A stretch of DNA of 64,000 bases from Pelomonas sp. Root1237 (GCF_001425055.1 NZ_LMDK01000006.1:1-64000), one strand, 5' to 3'. Counted from the stretch's first letter, positions 45,550 through 55,088 are shown. The notes: generated from the letters alone by a model not told the origin. Numbers and translations: made by a program.

Positions 45550-45966
45550 ATGCGCCTGCCCAAGCTCACCTCGCCTGCCCGCTGGCATGCCGGCGTCAGC
45601 GTCATTCTGGCGCTGGCCGCTGCGGCCTACAGCGCCGTCGAATTCGGCGAGCCGGCGCCCTTGTCGACCGCCCCGCCCAACGCCGCCGTCCACGAGCGCA
45701 TCCTTGCCTTCGAGGCCGATGCCCGCCCGCGCGCTCTGGACGTGACGTCCTTCGTGGGCCCAGACGACCGGCCGGTGTATCTCTTCACGCCGCTGTGCTG
45801 CGACCAGTTCAACCAGCTCTACGACGCCGAAGGCCGCTTCATCTGCGCGCCCTCCGGCGGCTTCGGCGGTGCGGGCGACGGCAAGTGCCCGGCATGGGCA
45901 CATGGTCTGGAGCGCAAGCTGCGCCTGCCCAAGCCCCCGGGCGAACAACCCCAGCCGCCGCGCTGA
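45550..45966 (+). CDS. Exported hypothetical protein (DUF6970-like)
   Basis: A 138-residue protein with an N-terminal hydrophobic segment (WHAGVSVILALAAAAYSAV), probably an anchor or signal. Its core PLCCDQFNQLYDAEGRFICA followed by PSGGFGGAGDGKCPAW resembles the small cysteine-containing domain known as DUF6970. The C-terminus is proline-rich. The start at 45550 (MRLPKLTSPAR) is chosen since upstream residues are those of the SRPBCC antiphase frame. The function is unknown. Confidence 0.65.
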   Translation: MRLPKLTSPARWHAGVSVILALAAAAYSAVEFGEPAPLSTAPPNAAVHERILAFEADARPRALDVTSFVGPDDRPVYLFTPLCCDQFNQLYDAEGRFICAPSGGFGGAGDGKCPAWAHGLERKLRLPKPPGEQPQPPR

Positions 45967-46062
45967 CGGGCGGAGCGTCGAGAATCCCGCGCATGCCCGC
46001 GTTCCTGACCTGCCGCAACGCTCGCTGGCCTGACCTCGACATCTAGGCTGCCCCGGCGACCG

Positions 46063-46266
46063 ATGGACACCTCCGCCCTCCTCTGGGGACTCCTGTTCGG
46101 CGCCATCGGCGCCGGCTTCTTCATCTATGGCAAGAAGCAGCGGGCCTGGGTGCCGCTGTGTTGCGGCCTGGCGCTGATGGTGTTCCCCTACTTCATCGCC
46201 AACCTCTGGCTGCTGGTCGGCATGGGCGTTCTGTTCTGCAGCATCCCGTATTTCTACCGGCCCTGA
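46063..46266 (+). CDS. Small membrane protein
   Basis: A 67-residue protein with two hydrophobic helices (ALLWGLLFGAIGAGFFIYGK and NLWLLVGMGVLFCSIPYF) and the tail YFYRP. Similar short proteins are widespread in betaproteobacteria without known role. It is 32 bases ahead of gloA. Confidence 0.72.
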   Translation: MDTSALLWGLLFGAIGAGFFIYGKKQRAWVPLCCGLALMVFPYFIANLWLLVGMGVLFCSIPYFYRP

Positions 46267-46298
46267 CGCGGGCAGCGGCCAGCCGTGAAAATGCGTGC

Positions 46299-46733
46299 AT
46301 GAAATACCTGCACACCATGGTCCGCGTCGAAAACCTCGACGCGTCGATACGCTTCTACCGCGACGCCCTCGGCCTGCACGAGGTCAAGCGCTCGGAGCAT
46401 GCCGCCGGCCGCTTCACGCTCATCTACCTCGCCGCGCCAGGCGACGAAGACGCCCAGGTCGAGCTGACCTACAACTGGCCGGACGCCGACGGCAAGGCAG
46501 AGACCTACACCGGCGGCCGCAACTTCGGCCACCTGGCCTACGCCGTGGAAGACATCTACGCCGCCTGCCAGAAGCTGATGGACCACGGCGTGACGATCAA
46601 CCGCCCGCCGCGCGACGGCCGCATGGCGTTTGTGCGCTCGCCGGACGGCATCTCCATCGAGCTGCTGCAGGCCGGCCCGTCGCTGGCGCCGGCCGAGCCC
46701 TGGGCGTCGATGCCCAACACCGGCAGTTGGTAA
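46299..46733 (+). CDS. gloA: Lactoylglutathione lyase (glyoxalase I)
   Basis: A 144-residue metal enzyme that converts the methylglyoxal-glutathione adduct to lactoylglutathione. The ligands are visible: His5 (MKYLHTMVRVENLDASIRFY), Glu in AQVELTYNW, His in NFGHLAYAVEDI and Glu in GISIELLQAG. The length matches Ni-type bacterial GloA. The start at 46299 is supported by the conserved N-terminus. Confidence 0.92.
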   Translation: MKYLHTMVRVENLDASIRFYRDALGLHEVKRSEHAAGRFTLIYLAAPGDEDAQVELTYNWPDADGKAETYTGGRNFGHLAYAVEDIYAACQKLMDHGVTINRPPRDGRMAFVRSPDGISIELLQAGPSLAPAEPWASMPNTGSW

Positions 46734-46746
46734 GCCCGCGCCGGGC

Positions 46747-49304
46747 GTGGTGCAGGCTGAAGCGGGCGACGCCGCGACGTTGACCGGCCTGCGGCTGGGT
46801 GCCTGGGTGCTGTGGCGGCGCATCGGCCGCGGCGGCCTCGGCGAGGTCTGGGAGGCCGAGCGCGCCGACGGCCTCTACCAGGCCAGCGCCGCCATCAAGC
46901 TGCTGCACGGCGACAGCGCGACGCCTGCCGTCGCGCGGCGCTTCCTGCGCGAGCGTGCAGCGCTGGGCCGCCTCACGCACACCGGCGTCGCCGCCCTGCT
47001 GGACGCCGGCGTGCAGGCGCCCCATGCCTACCTGGTGCTGGAGCTCGTCGACGGCCTGCCGCTGGCCGAGCATGCGCGCGCCCAGCTCCCCACCGTGGCG
47101 GACCGCGTCACGCTGCTGCTGCGCGTGGCCGAGGCGGTGGAATACGTTCATGCGCGCCTGGTCGTGCATCGCGACCTCAAGCCCGCCAATGTGATGGTCA
47201 CGGCCGCAGGCCTGCCCAAGCTGCTGGACTTCGGCCTGGCGGCCTCTCCCGGTCAGGCCGTGGACGAGGCCCGCGCCGGCCTGACACCGGCCTACGCAGC
47301 CCCCGAGCTCATCGAGAGCGGCGACGCCGGCACGGCGGTGGACGTCTTCGCCCTGGGCGTCATGCTTTTCGAGCTGCTGACGGGCCGGCTGCCCTTCGGT
47401 GCGCGTGGCGACAGCCGCGCGGCGCTGGAACACGCAGTGCTGCACCAGCCCCCGCATCGCTTCGCCGCGTTGCTGGGCGCGCCCGATGACGAGGACGGCC
47501 CCGGACGCCCGCGCGACGCGCAGCGCGCCCGCGGCGACCTCGAGGCCATCGCCGCCAAGGCCCTGCACAAGAACCCGGCCGAGCGCTATGTCGGCGTGCA
47601 TGCCTTCATCGAGGACCTGCGGCGCTGGCAGACCCAGCGCCCCGTGATGGCCAGGCGCCGCCTCAGCCTGCGGCACCGCACCGCCCTGCTGCTGCGCCGC
47701 CACACGCTGCTGGCCGGCCTGTCCGTCCTGCTGCTGGCCACCCTGACGGCCGGCATCGCCGCCAGCCGCTGGCAATGGCGCGAGGCCGAGTTGGCACGCC
47801 AGCGTAACGACAGCGTCGCGCGCTTCATCACCGAGCTGCTCGCCGGCGGCAGCCTGCCCCGCCAGGGCCGCATGCCGTCGGTGCTTGAACTGCTGGACGA
47901 CAGCCGCGGCCGCCTGGACGAGTTCGCCAACGACCCCGCGACGCGGCAACGGCTGCTGGAGGTGCTGTCGCGCACCTACATGGCCCTGAACCGCTTCGAC
48001 CATGCCCTGCCGCTGGGCGAGCAATGGCTGGCGCTGGCTCGCCAGCAGCATGGCGAGGACGAAGTGGCGGTGCTGCAGGCCCGGCTGAGCCTGGGCCAGG
48101 TGCACCAGATCATGGGCAACCACGACGATGCCATCGCGCTGCTGGAGCCGATCGCGGCGCCGCTGGCACGCCGTTTCGGCCCCGACAGCGAGGCGGTGCG
48201 CCAGCAGCAGTTCATCCTGGCCGCCGACTACATGCACGTCCGCCGCCTGGACGACGCCGAACGCGCGCTGGAACGCGTGCGCGTGCTGACCGACAGGCTC
48301 CACCCCGGCGACGACTACGAACGCGCCGACTACCTGCAGAACCTCGGCGTATTGCGCCAGCGCCAGGGCCGCCTGGCCGAGGCGCTGGACCTCGTACGGG
48401 CGACGCAGCCGATGTGGGCCAGCACCGACCCGCGGCTGACCCTGCCCGTGCTGGTGCTGCGCACAGCGAGATTTCAATGCTGACGCTGAACGCGCTGTTC
48501 GACGGCATCGACACACGCGCCGCGCCGCTGCTTGCCGACATCCGCAGCAAGCTCGGCCCCGGCAACGACCTCGCGCTGCAAGCCGCTACCGGCAGGGCCG
48601 AGGCGCTGCAGCTGCAGGGCCGCCATGCCCAGGAGGTGCGCACCCGCCAGGCGCTGCTGGACGGCGCAAGTGCCGACGGCCTGGCCCCGGACTCGCTGCT
48701 GATCTACCGCGCCGAACTGCTGCTCGCGCAGGCGCGTCTGGGCCAGCCCGACCTGAATGCCCTGCGCGCGCTGATGACCGAGGCCGCCGCGCTGGACGGC
48801 GGCCCGCGCGGCCGCAGCCTGCTGCTGGTGGCCGATGCCGCCCTGGCCGCCGGCAACCCGGCCCTGGCCGCCGAGGCCGTGCAACACGTGCGCGACAAGC
48901 CACTGTCCCCCGCCCTCGCCCTGCCCGGCAGCCGGCTGGCCAAGGTCGAGGGCCGGCTGGCCCGCACCCGGGGCGAGCTGGCCCGCAGCGCCGAGCTGCT
49001 GAGCCAGGTGCGCGGCGTCGGGCGCGTCCATGCCTGGGGCTCGCGCCTGGATGCGGCACTGACCGCCGTGCTGCGAGGCTCGCCCGAGGCGCCTGCCCTG
49101 CTCGCACAGGCGCGCCAGGCCCGGCCCGCCAGCCTGCCCGACAGGCACCCGCTCGACCTCGTCAGCCATTGGCTGGAGGCGCGCCAGGCCGCGGGTCGTG
49201 ACGACGACCCTGCCGTGCGTGCCGCCTGGGCGGCGCTGGCCGGCGCACGCGGCCCTGGCGCGGCAGCACCCACGCTGGGCAACCTCGGCGGGCTTTTCCC
49301 CTAG
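46747..49304 (+). pseudogene. Frameshifted Ser/Thr protein kinase with TPR-like C-terminus
   Basis: The first frame (46747-48483, about 578 residues) encodes a kinase: loop RIGRGGLGEVWEAE, Lys in AAIKLL, HRDLKPANVMV, DFGLA and APE, then a membrane helix (LLAGLSVLLLATLTAGIAA) and the start of a repeat-rich sensor part. It stops at 48481-48483 after VLRTARFQC. The second frame carries on from EISMLTLNALFDGI to 49304 with the same composition. One added base, or removal of one CA from CGCACAGC near 48463-48470, would join them. It may be a real inactivation, a sequencing slip or a programmed shift. The GTG start is uncertain. Confidence 0.75.
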
Positions 49305-49566
49305 GAGTCTGCGCGACAGAGGCGTGGCCCGCGCCGGGGCGAGTTGCGGGGCGATGCAAGGCGCCGGCGAGGCGTGGGTCGGGACCCACAACGAGCCGGC
49401 AACGCCGCAGCGCCCTGCAAATCGCCCCGGCCCTTCGGGTTGAGGCAGGCAGGGGCGCATGCGGCGTTGCTCGTCGTTGCGGGCGCGAGCCCGCGGCCTC
49501 CTCGCGCCTTGCCTGCGCCCCTGCCTGCCTCAACGCGGGCCACGCCTCTGCCGCGCAGACTCCTAG
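49301..49566. repeat. Large three-stem palindromic element B between convergent genes
   Basis: 266 bases. The outer arms are 49301-49333 and 49534-49566 (32 of 33 paired) and each includes the TAG stop of the flanking gene. Inside, one stem pairs 49348-49368 with 49395-49428 imperfectly and is capped by GTGGGTC/GACCCAC (49374-49389); a second pairs 49439-49459 with 49514-49534 (21 of 21). No T-run and no coding sequence. Same plan as element A. Confidence 0.88.
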
Positions 49567-50813
49567 CCAAGCGCCAGCGTGTCGGCCCAGATGTTCTCGG
49601 CCCAGGCCAGCGCGATCCCAGCCTCGGCCGACGTCGCGGCCGGCGACACGCCCCCGGCACCGGGCACCGCCTTCATCGTCTTTTCTGCCGCGTCGTACTG
49701 ATGGACGGAAGCCACATGCATGGCCTCGGTCGGCGTGACAAAGCTGTAGCAGGTGTTCATCACCACCGGCGCCGGGTTCACCGCCTCACCCTTGAGCAAC
49801 TGCAGCACGGCCGCCGCCGCGAGCTTGGCCTGCTGGTTGGCGAGATGGCCCGACTTGGGCATGCCCGGCGCCGAGAAAATCGCGTCGCCGACGACATGCA
49901 CGCCCTGCGCGGCCTGCGCCTGCATCGTCAGCCAGTCGACGCCGACCCAGCGGCGGTTCACGTTGGCAAAGTCGCGCGCCAGATCGCCGGCACGCTGCGG
50001 CGGGATCAGGTTCAGCACATCGGCCTTGACGTCCTCGAACTCGAAGCGCGCCGTGCCGTCGGCCAGCACTTCCTTCAGCTCGGCATTCGGCCGGTACTCG
50101 AGCACGCCGGCGTGGTGCTGCGCAAAGGCGCGCTCGAACAGCGCCTTTTTGCTCTGGATCTCTGGGTTGGCGTCCAGCACCAGCAGCTTGGCGCGCGGCT
50201 TGGCGCGACGCAGATACGAGGCGATCAGGCAGGCCCGCTCATAGGGCCCTGGCGGGCAGCGATAGGGCGCCTTGGGAATGCTCATCAGCACGACACCGCC
50301 ATCGGGCAGGGCTTGCAGCTGGCGGCGCAGCGCCAGCGTCTGGGCGCCGGCCTTCCAGGCATGCACGGCACGGCCGCTGTCGAAGGCGGCGGCGAGGCCG
50401 GGCACGGCGTCGTTCATGAAGTCGATGCCGGGCGACAGGATCAAGCGGTCCCAGCCCAGGGTGCCGCGGTCGGCCAGCTGCAGGGTCCTGGCCGCGGGGT
50501 CGATGCCCACGACCTCGCCGCGCAGGCGCTTGACGCCCTGGGCCTCCAGGCCCGCATAGCCATGGCTGATGCTGAGCGGGTCGCGCACGCCGGCGAGTAC
50601 GAGGTTGGACATCGGGCAGGAGATGAAGCCTTCGTTGCGCTCGACCAGGGTGACGTCGACCGCCGCGCCGCCCCAGAGCTTGAGATAGCGGGCCGCGGTC
50701 GCGCCGCCAAAGCCGCCGCCGACGACAACGACTCGGGCAGTCGGGCCCGATGGCGTTGCACAACCCGCCAGCGCCAAGCCACCGGCCACGACCAACTGGC
50801 GCCGCGCAATCAT
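49563..50813 (-). CDS. fccB: Flavocytochrome c sulfide dehydrogenase, flavoprotein subunit
   Basis: A 416-residue FAD protein with a Tat-like or lipoprotein signal (MIARRQLVVAGGLALAGCAT). The FAD loop is ARVVVVGGGFGGATAARYLK; the redox cysteines are in GFISCPMSN and in PKAPYRCPPGPYERACL; the C-terminal FCSD flavin-binding domain contains CYSFVTPTEAMHVASVH. FccAB oxidises sulfide to sulfur and feeds electrons to cytochrome c. It overlaps the cytochrome gene by four bases. Its stop codon lies inside the arm of palindromic element B. Confidence 0.88.
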   Translation of the reverse strand: MIARRQLVVAGGLALAGCATPSGPTARVVVVGGGFGGATAARYLKLWGGAAVDVTLVERNEGFISCPMSNLVLAGVRDPLSISHGYAGLEAQGVKRLRGEVVGIDPAARTLQLADRGTLGWDRLILSPGIDFMNDAVPGLAAAFDSGRAVHAWKAGAQTLALRRQLQALPDGGVVLMSIPKAPYRCPPGPYERACLIASYLRRAKPRAKLLVLDANPEIQSKKALFERAFAQHHAGVLEYRPNAELKEVLADGTARFEFEDVKADVLNLIPPQRAGDLARDFANVNRRWVGVDWLTMQAQAAQGVHVVGDAIFSAPGMPKSGHLANQQAKLAAAAVLQLLKGEAVNPAPVVMNTCYSFVTPTEAMHVASVHQYDAAEKTMKAVPGAGGVSPAATSAEAGIALAWAENIWADTLALG

Positions 50814-51100
50814 GGCTTGGCCTGCACGGCGAAGTAGGCGGCGACGAGGCGCAACTGCTCCTCGGTAAAACCCTTGACGATCTGCGGCATGACGGTGCCG
50901 GCCTGCCTACCGCTGCGGTAGTCGGCCAGCAGCTCCAGCATCACGTCGGCCTTCATGCCAGCCAGCGGCGGTATCGCCTGGCTGCGTGGCCGGCCATTGT
51001 GGCCATGGCAGTTGGCGCAGGTGGCCGCCAGACTGCGGCCGACATTGAGGTCTTGCGCCAGCGCCGGGGCGCAGAGCAACAGCAGCAACCAAGCCTTCAT
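50810..51100 (-). CDS. Small c-type cytochrome, partner of the flavoprotein
   Basis: A 96-residue periplasmic cytochrome c: signal peptide MKAWLLLLLCAPALAQ, one haem motif CANCH, and the axial methionine probably in GTVMPQIVKGF. It is a monohaem class I protein, shorter than the dihaem FccA of Allochromatium. GGAG precedes the ATG. A four-base overlap with fccB implies a stoichiometric complex that takes electrons from the flavoprotein. Confidence 0.88.
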   Translation of the reverse strand: MKAWLLLLLCAPALAQDLNVGRSLAATCANCHGHNGRPRSQAIPPLAGMKADVMLELLADYRSGRQAGTVMPQIVKGFTEEQLRLVAAYFAVQAKP

Positions 51101-51110
51101 TCACAACTCC

Positions 51111-52202
51111 TCAGAGTTTGTGCGAGCGGTCTCCGCGACTGAATCCGAGCGCATCGAAAGTACCGCTCAGCGGCGCGAAGCCGATCACCTTGAACAGCTC
51201 GCCCATCTCATGCTCGGCCAGCAGGCGGTGGGCCATGGCGCGCTCGCCCAGGCTCGCCCCGTGCAGCAGATCGGCGATACCGCAGTTGAGCAGGAAATTG
51301 GCCTGGCTGGTGTAGCCCAGCACGACAAGGCCGGCGTCCTGGCCGGCCAGCGCAATGCCGGTGAAGTTGACGTGGGCCGTGATGTCCTTGTCGCCCACGG
51401 CCACCAGCGGATCGGCATCGGCGAGGTGGCCCTGGTGGCACATCAGCGTGCCGCCGTGGCGCTGCGGGTGGTAGTACTCGGTTTCGGGGAAGCCGTAGTC
51501 GATGAAGAAGGCGGCGCCGCGTTTCAGGGTCCGGGCGAGGGTCGCAATGAAGGCCTCGCCCTGCGGGTGGATCTCGGTGACGGTGCCCGGCACCATGCCC
51601 GCCTCCAGCGGCGGGCGCAACATGCTGGCGCGGTCTTCAAAGGCAAAGCCCTCGCCCGCCGAGACCACGCCGCGCTCGCGCCAGACCTGGCCGTCGAAGG
51701 CAAGGAGCTGGACCGGCATCGCATCCAGCACCTCGTTGCCGATGACGACGGCCTCCAGTTCGGCGGGCAACGCGTCCAGCCAGTCGACGCGCCCCCCCCA
51801 ATGCGAAAGGCGTTCGCGCTGGCGCTCGCGCAGTTCGGCCGACAGCTCGACTATTGCGTAGCGTGCCAGGCCCGCGCCCAGTGCATCCAGCTCCGCGATC
51901 AACTGGGCCGCCAGTGCACCCGAGCCGGCACCGAACTCGATGACATCGCGGCAACCGCTGGCGTCCATGGCCTGAGCGAGCTGGCGGGCCAGCGCCCGAC
52001 CGAACAGCGGCGACATCTCGGGTGCCGTGACGAAGTCCGAGCCCTCGCTGGGCATCTGGCCGAACTTGCGCCGGCCGCCGGCGTAATAGCCCAGGCCCGG
52101 CTCGTACAAGGCCATGCTCATGAAACGGTCGAAGCCCAGCCAGCCGCCGGCTGCGGCGATCTCGGCATGGATCTTGTCGGCGAGCTTCACCGCGCCATTC
52201 AT
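51111..52202 (-). CDS. MidA/NDUFAF7-like SAM-dependent methyltransferase
   Basis: A 363-residue class I methyltransferase of the COG1565 family (FMSMALYEPGLGYYAGGRRK, FVTAPEMSPLFGRALA, VIEFGAGSGALAAQL, EVLDAMPVQLL). The eukaryotic relative NDUFAF7 methylates a respiratory complex I arginine; bacterial targets are unknown. Its ATG overlaps the stop of the GGDEF/EAL gene by four bases. It ends ten bases before the cytochrome start. Confidence 0.88.
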   Translation of the reverse strand: MNGAVKLADKIHAEIAAAGGWLGFDRFMSMALYEPGLGYYAGGRRKFGQMPSEGSDFVTAPEMSPLFGRALARQLAQAMDASGCRDVIEFGAGSGALAAQLIAELDALGAGLARYAIVELSAELRERQRERLSHWGGRVDWLDALPAELEAVVIGNEVLDAMPVQLLAFDGQVWRERGVVSAGEGFAFEDRASMLRPPLEAGMVPGTVTEIHPQGEAFIATLARTLKRGAAFFIDYGFPETEYYHPQRHGGTLMCHQGHLADADPLVAVGDKDITAHVNFTGIALAGQDAGLVVLGYTSQANFLLNCGIADLLHGASLGERAMAHRLLAEHEMGELFKVIGFAPLSGTFDALGFSRGDRSHKL

Positions 52203-54274
52203 CGAGCTTTCACCCAGGCTTCGAACTCGGCCAGCGGCATCGGCGCGCCGACCAGCTCGCCCTGGAACTGCTGGCAGCCCCAGCCAGCCAGCAGCTGCCA
52301 CTGGGCCGCGGTGCGCACGCCTTCGGCCGTGACGGTCAGGCCCAGGCCGACGGCCATCTGCACGATGGCCCGCGTGATGGCCTGAGCACCGACATCGTCG
52401 GGCAAGCGGGCGACGAAGCCCTGGTCGATCTTGAGCTTGTCCAGCGGCAGCTCGGTCAGGTGGGCCAGCGAGGTGTAGCCGGTGCCGAAGTCGTCGACCG
52501 ACACCGTCAGCCCGAGAGCACGCAGCTGGGCCAGTGTGGCCGGCGCATGCGTGATGTCGTCGATGAGCATGCGCTCGGTCAGCTCCAGCTCCAGCCATTG
52601 GCCTTGCGCGCCGGACTCCTGCAACACGCGCTTGACCGTGTCGGCAAAGCCATCGAGATGGAACTGGATGCGCGACAGGTTGACGGCGATGCGCATGGCG
52701 CCATGGCCGCGGGTCAGGCCGTTCTCGCGCCAACGCCGTGCCGTTGCGGCGGCTTCGCGCAGCACCCATTCGCCGAGATTGAGCATCAGGCGGTGGCGCT
52801 CGGCAACGAAGATGAAAGCGTCCGGCGCCAGCAGGCCACGCCGCGGGTGGCGCCAGCGCAGCAGCGCCTCGGCGCCCGACAGCTGGCCCGTCGTCGCCTC
52901 GACCTGGGGCTGGAAGAAGAGTTCGAACTCGTTGCGCGTCAGGCCTTGGGCCAGCTCGGCTTCGAGCACGATGTCGGCGTAGGCAGCCTCGGCCAGCGAG
53001 GATTCGAAGAACTGGTAGGTCGCGCGGCCGCGGGCCTTGGCGAGGTACATGGCCGTGTCGGCATGCTGGATGAGGTCATCCGCCTGCCGGCCATCGTCCG
53101 GGTAGACGGCCACGCCGATGGAGGGCGTGACCGACAGCGCCCGGCCATCGGCCTTGACGGGCACTTCGACGACCGACAGCAGGGCCTCCAGCACGACGAC
53201 GATGTCGGCGCGACTGGTCAGGTCGCTCAGCAGCACGATGAACTCGTCGCCACCGAAGCGGCCGACGAGGTCGCTGTCGCGCAGCGCACCGACGATGCGC
53301 TCGGACACCGTCGTCAGCACCTGGTCGCCCTCGAGATGTCCCAGGGAGTCGTTGACGCGCTTGAAGTTGTCCAGGTCGATGAAGAGCAGGGCCAGCATCT
53401 CGCCCTTGCGCTCGGCGCGGCGCATCTGCAGGGCCATGCGGTCCATGAAGGCCGCGCGGTTGAGCAGGCCGGTCAGGACATCGTGATGGGCCAGGTGCTG
53501 GATGCGCGCCTCGTTGGCGAGGCGGTCGCTGATGTCGCGCACGACGGCCATGCGCAGCTGCTCGCCGTCGCGCTCCATCGTGCGCATGATGAGCTCGACC
53601 GGAATGCGTGAGCCGTTGCAGTGCGTGACGGCGGTCTCGTAGCGAAGCTCCTGCCCTCGCAACATGACCTCGCGGACCTTGGGCAGTTCGTCGGCGTCGA
53701 CATAGGACAGCACGTGCTTGCCGATCAGTTCGTCCGCCGACCAGCCCAACATCTTGCACAGGGGCTGGTTGACGTCGGTCATGATGCCGTCGCGGTGGAA
53801 GAGGATGCCCTCCACCGTGGCCTGCATGAACTTGTCGAGCCTGGCCTCCGATTCCCGCAGCCGGCGCTCGGCCAGGCGATGGCGCGTGATGTCGTAGACC
53901 AGGACCCAGCTGCCCAGCAGCGTGCCCTGGCTGTCGAACTGCGGAATCAGGTGGATCTCGAGGAAGGACAGCTTGCCGCCGGGCTGGATCAGCTCGCGCT
54001 CGTAGACGACCGGCTTGAGATCGCGCACCAGTTGTTCGACCGACACGCGCACATGCTCGTAGGCCTCGGATCCGACGATCTCGCTGAAGTGCTTGCCGAC
54101 GATGGAGTCCTGCGTCAGCTTGAAGGCCTCGGCATAGCCACGGTTGGCAAAGAGGCAACGATGGTCGGCGGCACCGTACAGCGCGATCCAGGCCGGCACA
54201 TGATCGGCCAGCATGCGAAAGCGCGCCGCGTCCAGGGCCTGGCGCTCGAGGTCGAGTTCCCTGGGTGAGCTCAC
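52199..54274 (-). CDS. PAS-PAS-GGDEF-EAL cyclic-di-GMP protein
   Basis: A 691-residue protein: PAS (about 15-130, ending GSWVLVYDITRHRLAERRLR), PAS (about 140-255, ending AVVRDISDRLANEARI), GGDEF with VGRFGGDEFIVLLS and EAL with SGAEALLRWRHP, SVDDFGTGYTSLAHL and VTAEGVRTAAQ, where the usual EGVET is EGVRT. No membrane helix. A GTG at 54274 is the best start, with GAAGGG upstream. It is the fourth cyclic-di-GMP protein in the window. Confidence 0.9.
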   Translation of the reverse strand: MSSPRELDLERQALDAARFRMLADHVPAWIALYGAADHRCLFANRGYAEAFKLTQDSIVGKHFSEIVGSEAYEHVRVSVEQLVRDLKPVVYERELIQPGGKLSFLEIHLIPQFDSQGTLLGSWVLVYDITRHRLAERRLRESEARLDKFMQATVEGILFHRDGIMTDVNQPLCKMLGWSADELIGKHVLSYVDADELPKVREVMLRGQELRYETAVTHCNGSRIPVELIMRTMERDGEQLRMAVVRDISDRLANEARIQHLAHHDVLTGLLNRAAFMDRMALQMRRAERKGEMLALLFIDLDNFKRVNDSLGHLEGDQVLTTVSERIVGALRDSDLVGRFGGDEFIVLLSDLTSRADIVVVLEALLSVVEVPVKADGRALSVTPSIGVAVYPDDGRQADDLIQHADTAMYLAKARGRATYQFFESSLAEAAYADIVLEAELAQGLTRNEFELFFQPQVEATTGQLSGAEALLRWRHPRRGLLAPDAFIFVAERHRLMLNLGEWVLREAAATARRWRENGLTRGHGAMRIAVNLSRIQFHLDGFADTVKRVLQESGAQGQWLELELTERMLIDDITHAPATLAQLRALGLTVSVDDFGTGYTSLAHLTELPLDKLKIDQGFVARLPDDVGAQAITRAIVQMAVGLGLTVTAEGVRTAAQWQLLAGWGCQQFQGELVGAPMPLAEFEAWVKAR

Positions 54275-54300
54275 TGGTGCACCCTTCGGCCTACGGCCTG

Positions 54301-54315
54301 TCCCGCCAAGCGGGA
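54301..54315. repeat. Short hairpin upstream of the GGDEF/EAL gene
   Basis: TCCCGC CAA GCGGGA lies in the 76-base gap between udg and the GGDEF/EAL gene. It is small and lacks a T-run; it may be a weak terminator or leader stem. Confidence 0.35.
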
Positions 54316-54350
54316 GCGAGCTTGCTTGGGGCGGCCCGGCGCGGCGCTCA

Positions 54351-55088
54351 TCAGTCGTTCACCGTCCGCAGGGCCAGACACAGGTCGTCCCAGGCGCCGG
54401 CCTTGTCCGCAGGCGAGCGCAGCAGGTAGGCCGGGTGATAGGTGACGATGACGGGCAGGTCGCGCCAACGGTGCACGCGGCCGCGCAGCTTGCCCAGGGG
54501 TTCGGTCAGGCCAGTCAGCCGGCGCGCCGCCTGCAGGCCCATGGCCAGCACGACGCGCGGGCGCAGCAGTTCGGCCTGGCGTGCCAGCACGGCCTCGCAG
54601 GCATCCAGCTCGGCGGGCTGGGGGGCGCGGCCGCGCGGCGGGCGGCACTTGACGATCGGGGTCACGAAGGCGGTCGCTTCATCACCCGTGCGGCGTTGGC
54701 CGGCGGCGCTCAGCATGCGGTCCAGCAGCCGGCCGGCATCACCGCCGAGCGCTTCGCCGGAGGCGTCGTCGCCTTCATCGGGCGGATCGGCGACGACCAG
54801 CCATTGCGCCTGCTGCAGGGCGCCGTTGCCGAAGACGGCGTTGCGGCGCTGCTCGCACAGGCCGCATGCCCGGCAACTCGAGACGGCCTCGCGCAGCGCC
54901 GGCATATCCAGGTTGGCGAAGCTCGACGGCGCCGACGGCGCTGCCACACGCACGATGACAGGCGGCGGCGCGGCAACGACGATGGGCTCCGGCTCGGCTT
55001 CGACGACTTCGGCGGCCACTGCCGAAGCAGCCGGCAGCCGATAACCCATCTCGGCCAACATGGCCCGCTGGCGCTGGTCCCAGCTCAT
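54351..55088 (-). CDS. Uracil-DNA glycosylase, iron-sulfur (family 4-like)
   Basis: A 245-residue UDG. After a variable N-terminal region, REAVSSCRACGLCEQRRNAV gives two cluster cysteines and VKCRPPRGRAPQPAELDAC the other two; VTYHPAYLLR is the C-terminal motif. In this protein the usual GEAPG motif reads ADPPDEGD, so the substrate pocket may differ from canonical enzymes. It removes uracil from DNA. It is the third gene of tsaB-rimI-udg, overlapping rimI by four bases. Confidence 0.85.
   Translation of the reverse strand: MSWDQRQRAMLAEMGYRLPAASAVAAEVVEAEPEPIVVAAPPPVIVRVAAPSAPSSFANLDMPALREAVSSCRACGLCEQRRNAVFGNGALQQAQWLVVADPPDEGDDASGEALGGDAGRLLDRMLSAAGQRRTGDEATAFVTPIVKCRPPRGRAPQPAELDACEAVLARQAELLRPRVVLAMGLQAARRLTGLTEPLGKLRGRVHRWRDLPVIVTYHPAYLLRSPADKAGAWDDLCLALRTVND

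Noticed and set aside
46597-48516. Long open frame (about 640 codons) antisense to the kinase gene
   Set aside because: The plus strand holds clear kinase motifs; the antisense translation is Gln/His/Arg-rich low-complexity sequence.
49301-49566. Insertion sequence
   Set aside because: There are terminal inverted repeats but no transposase and no obvious target duplication; a MITE-like origin stays possible and is treated under findings.
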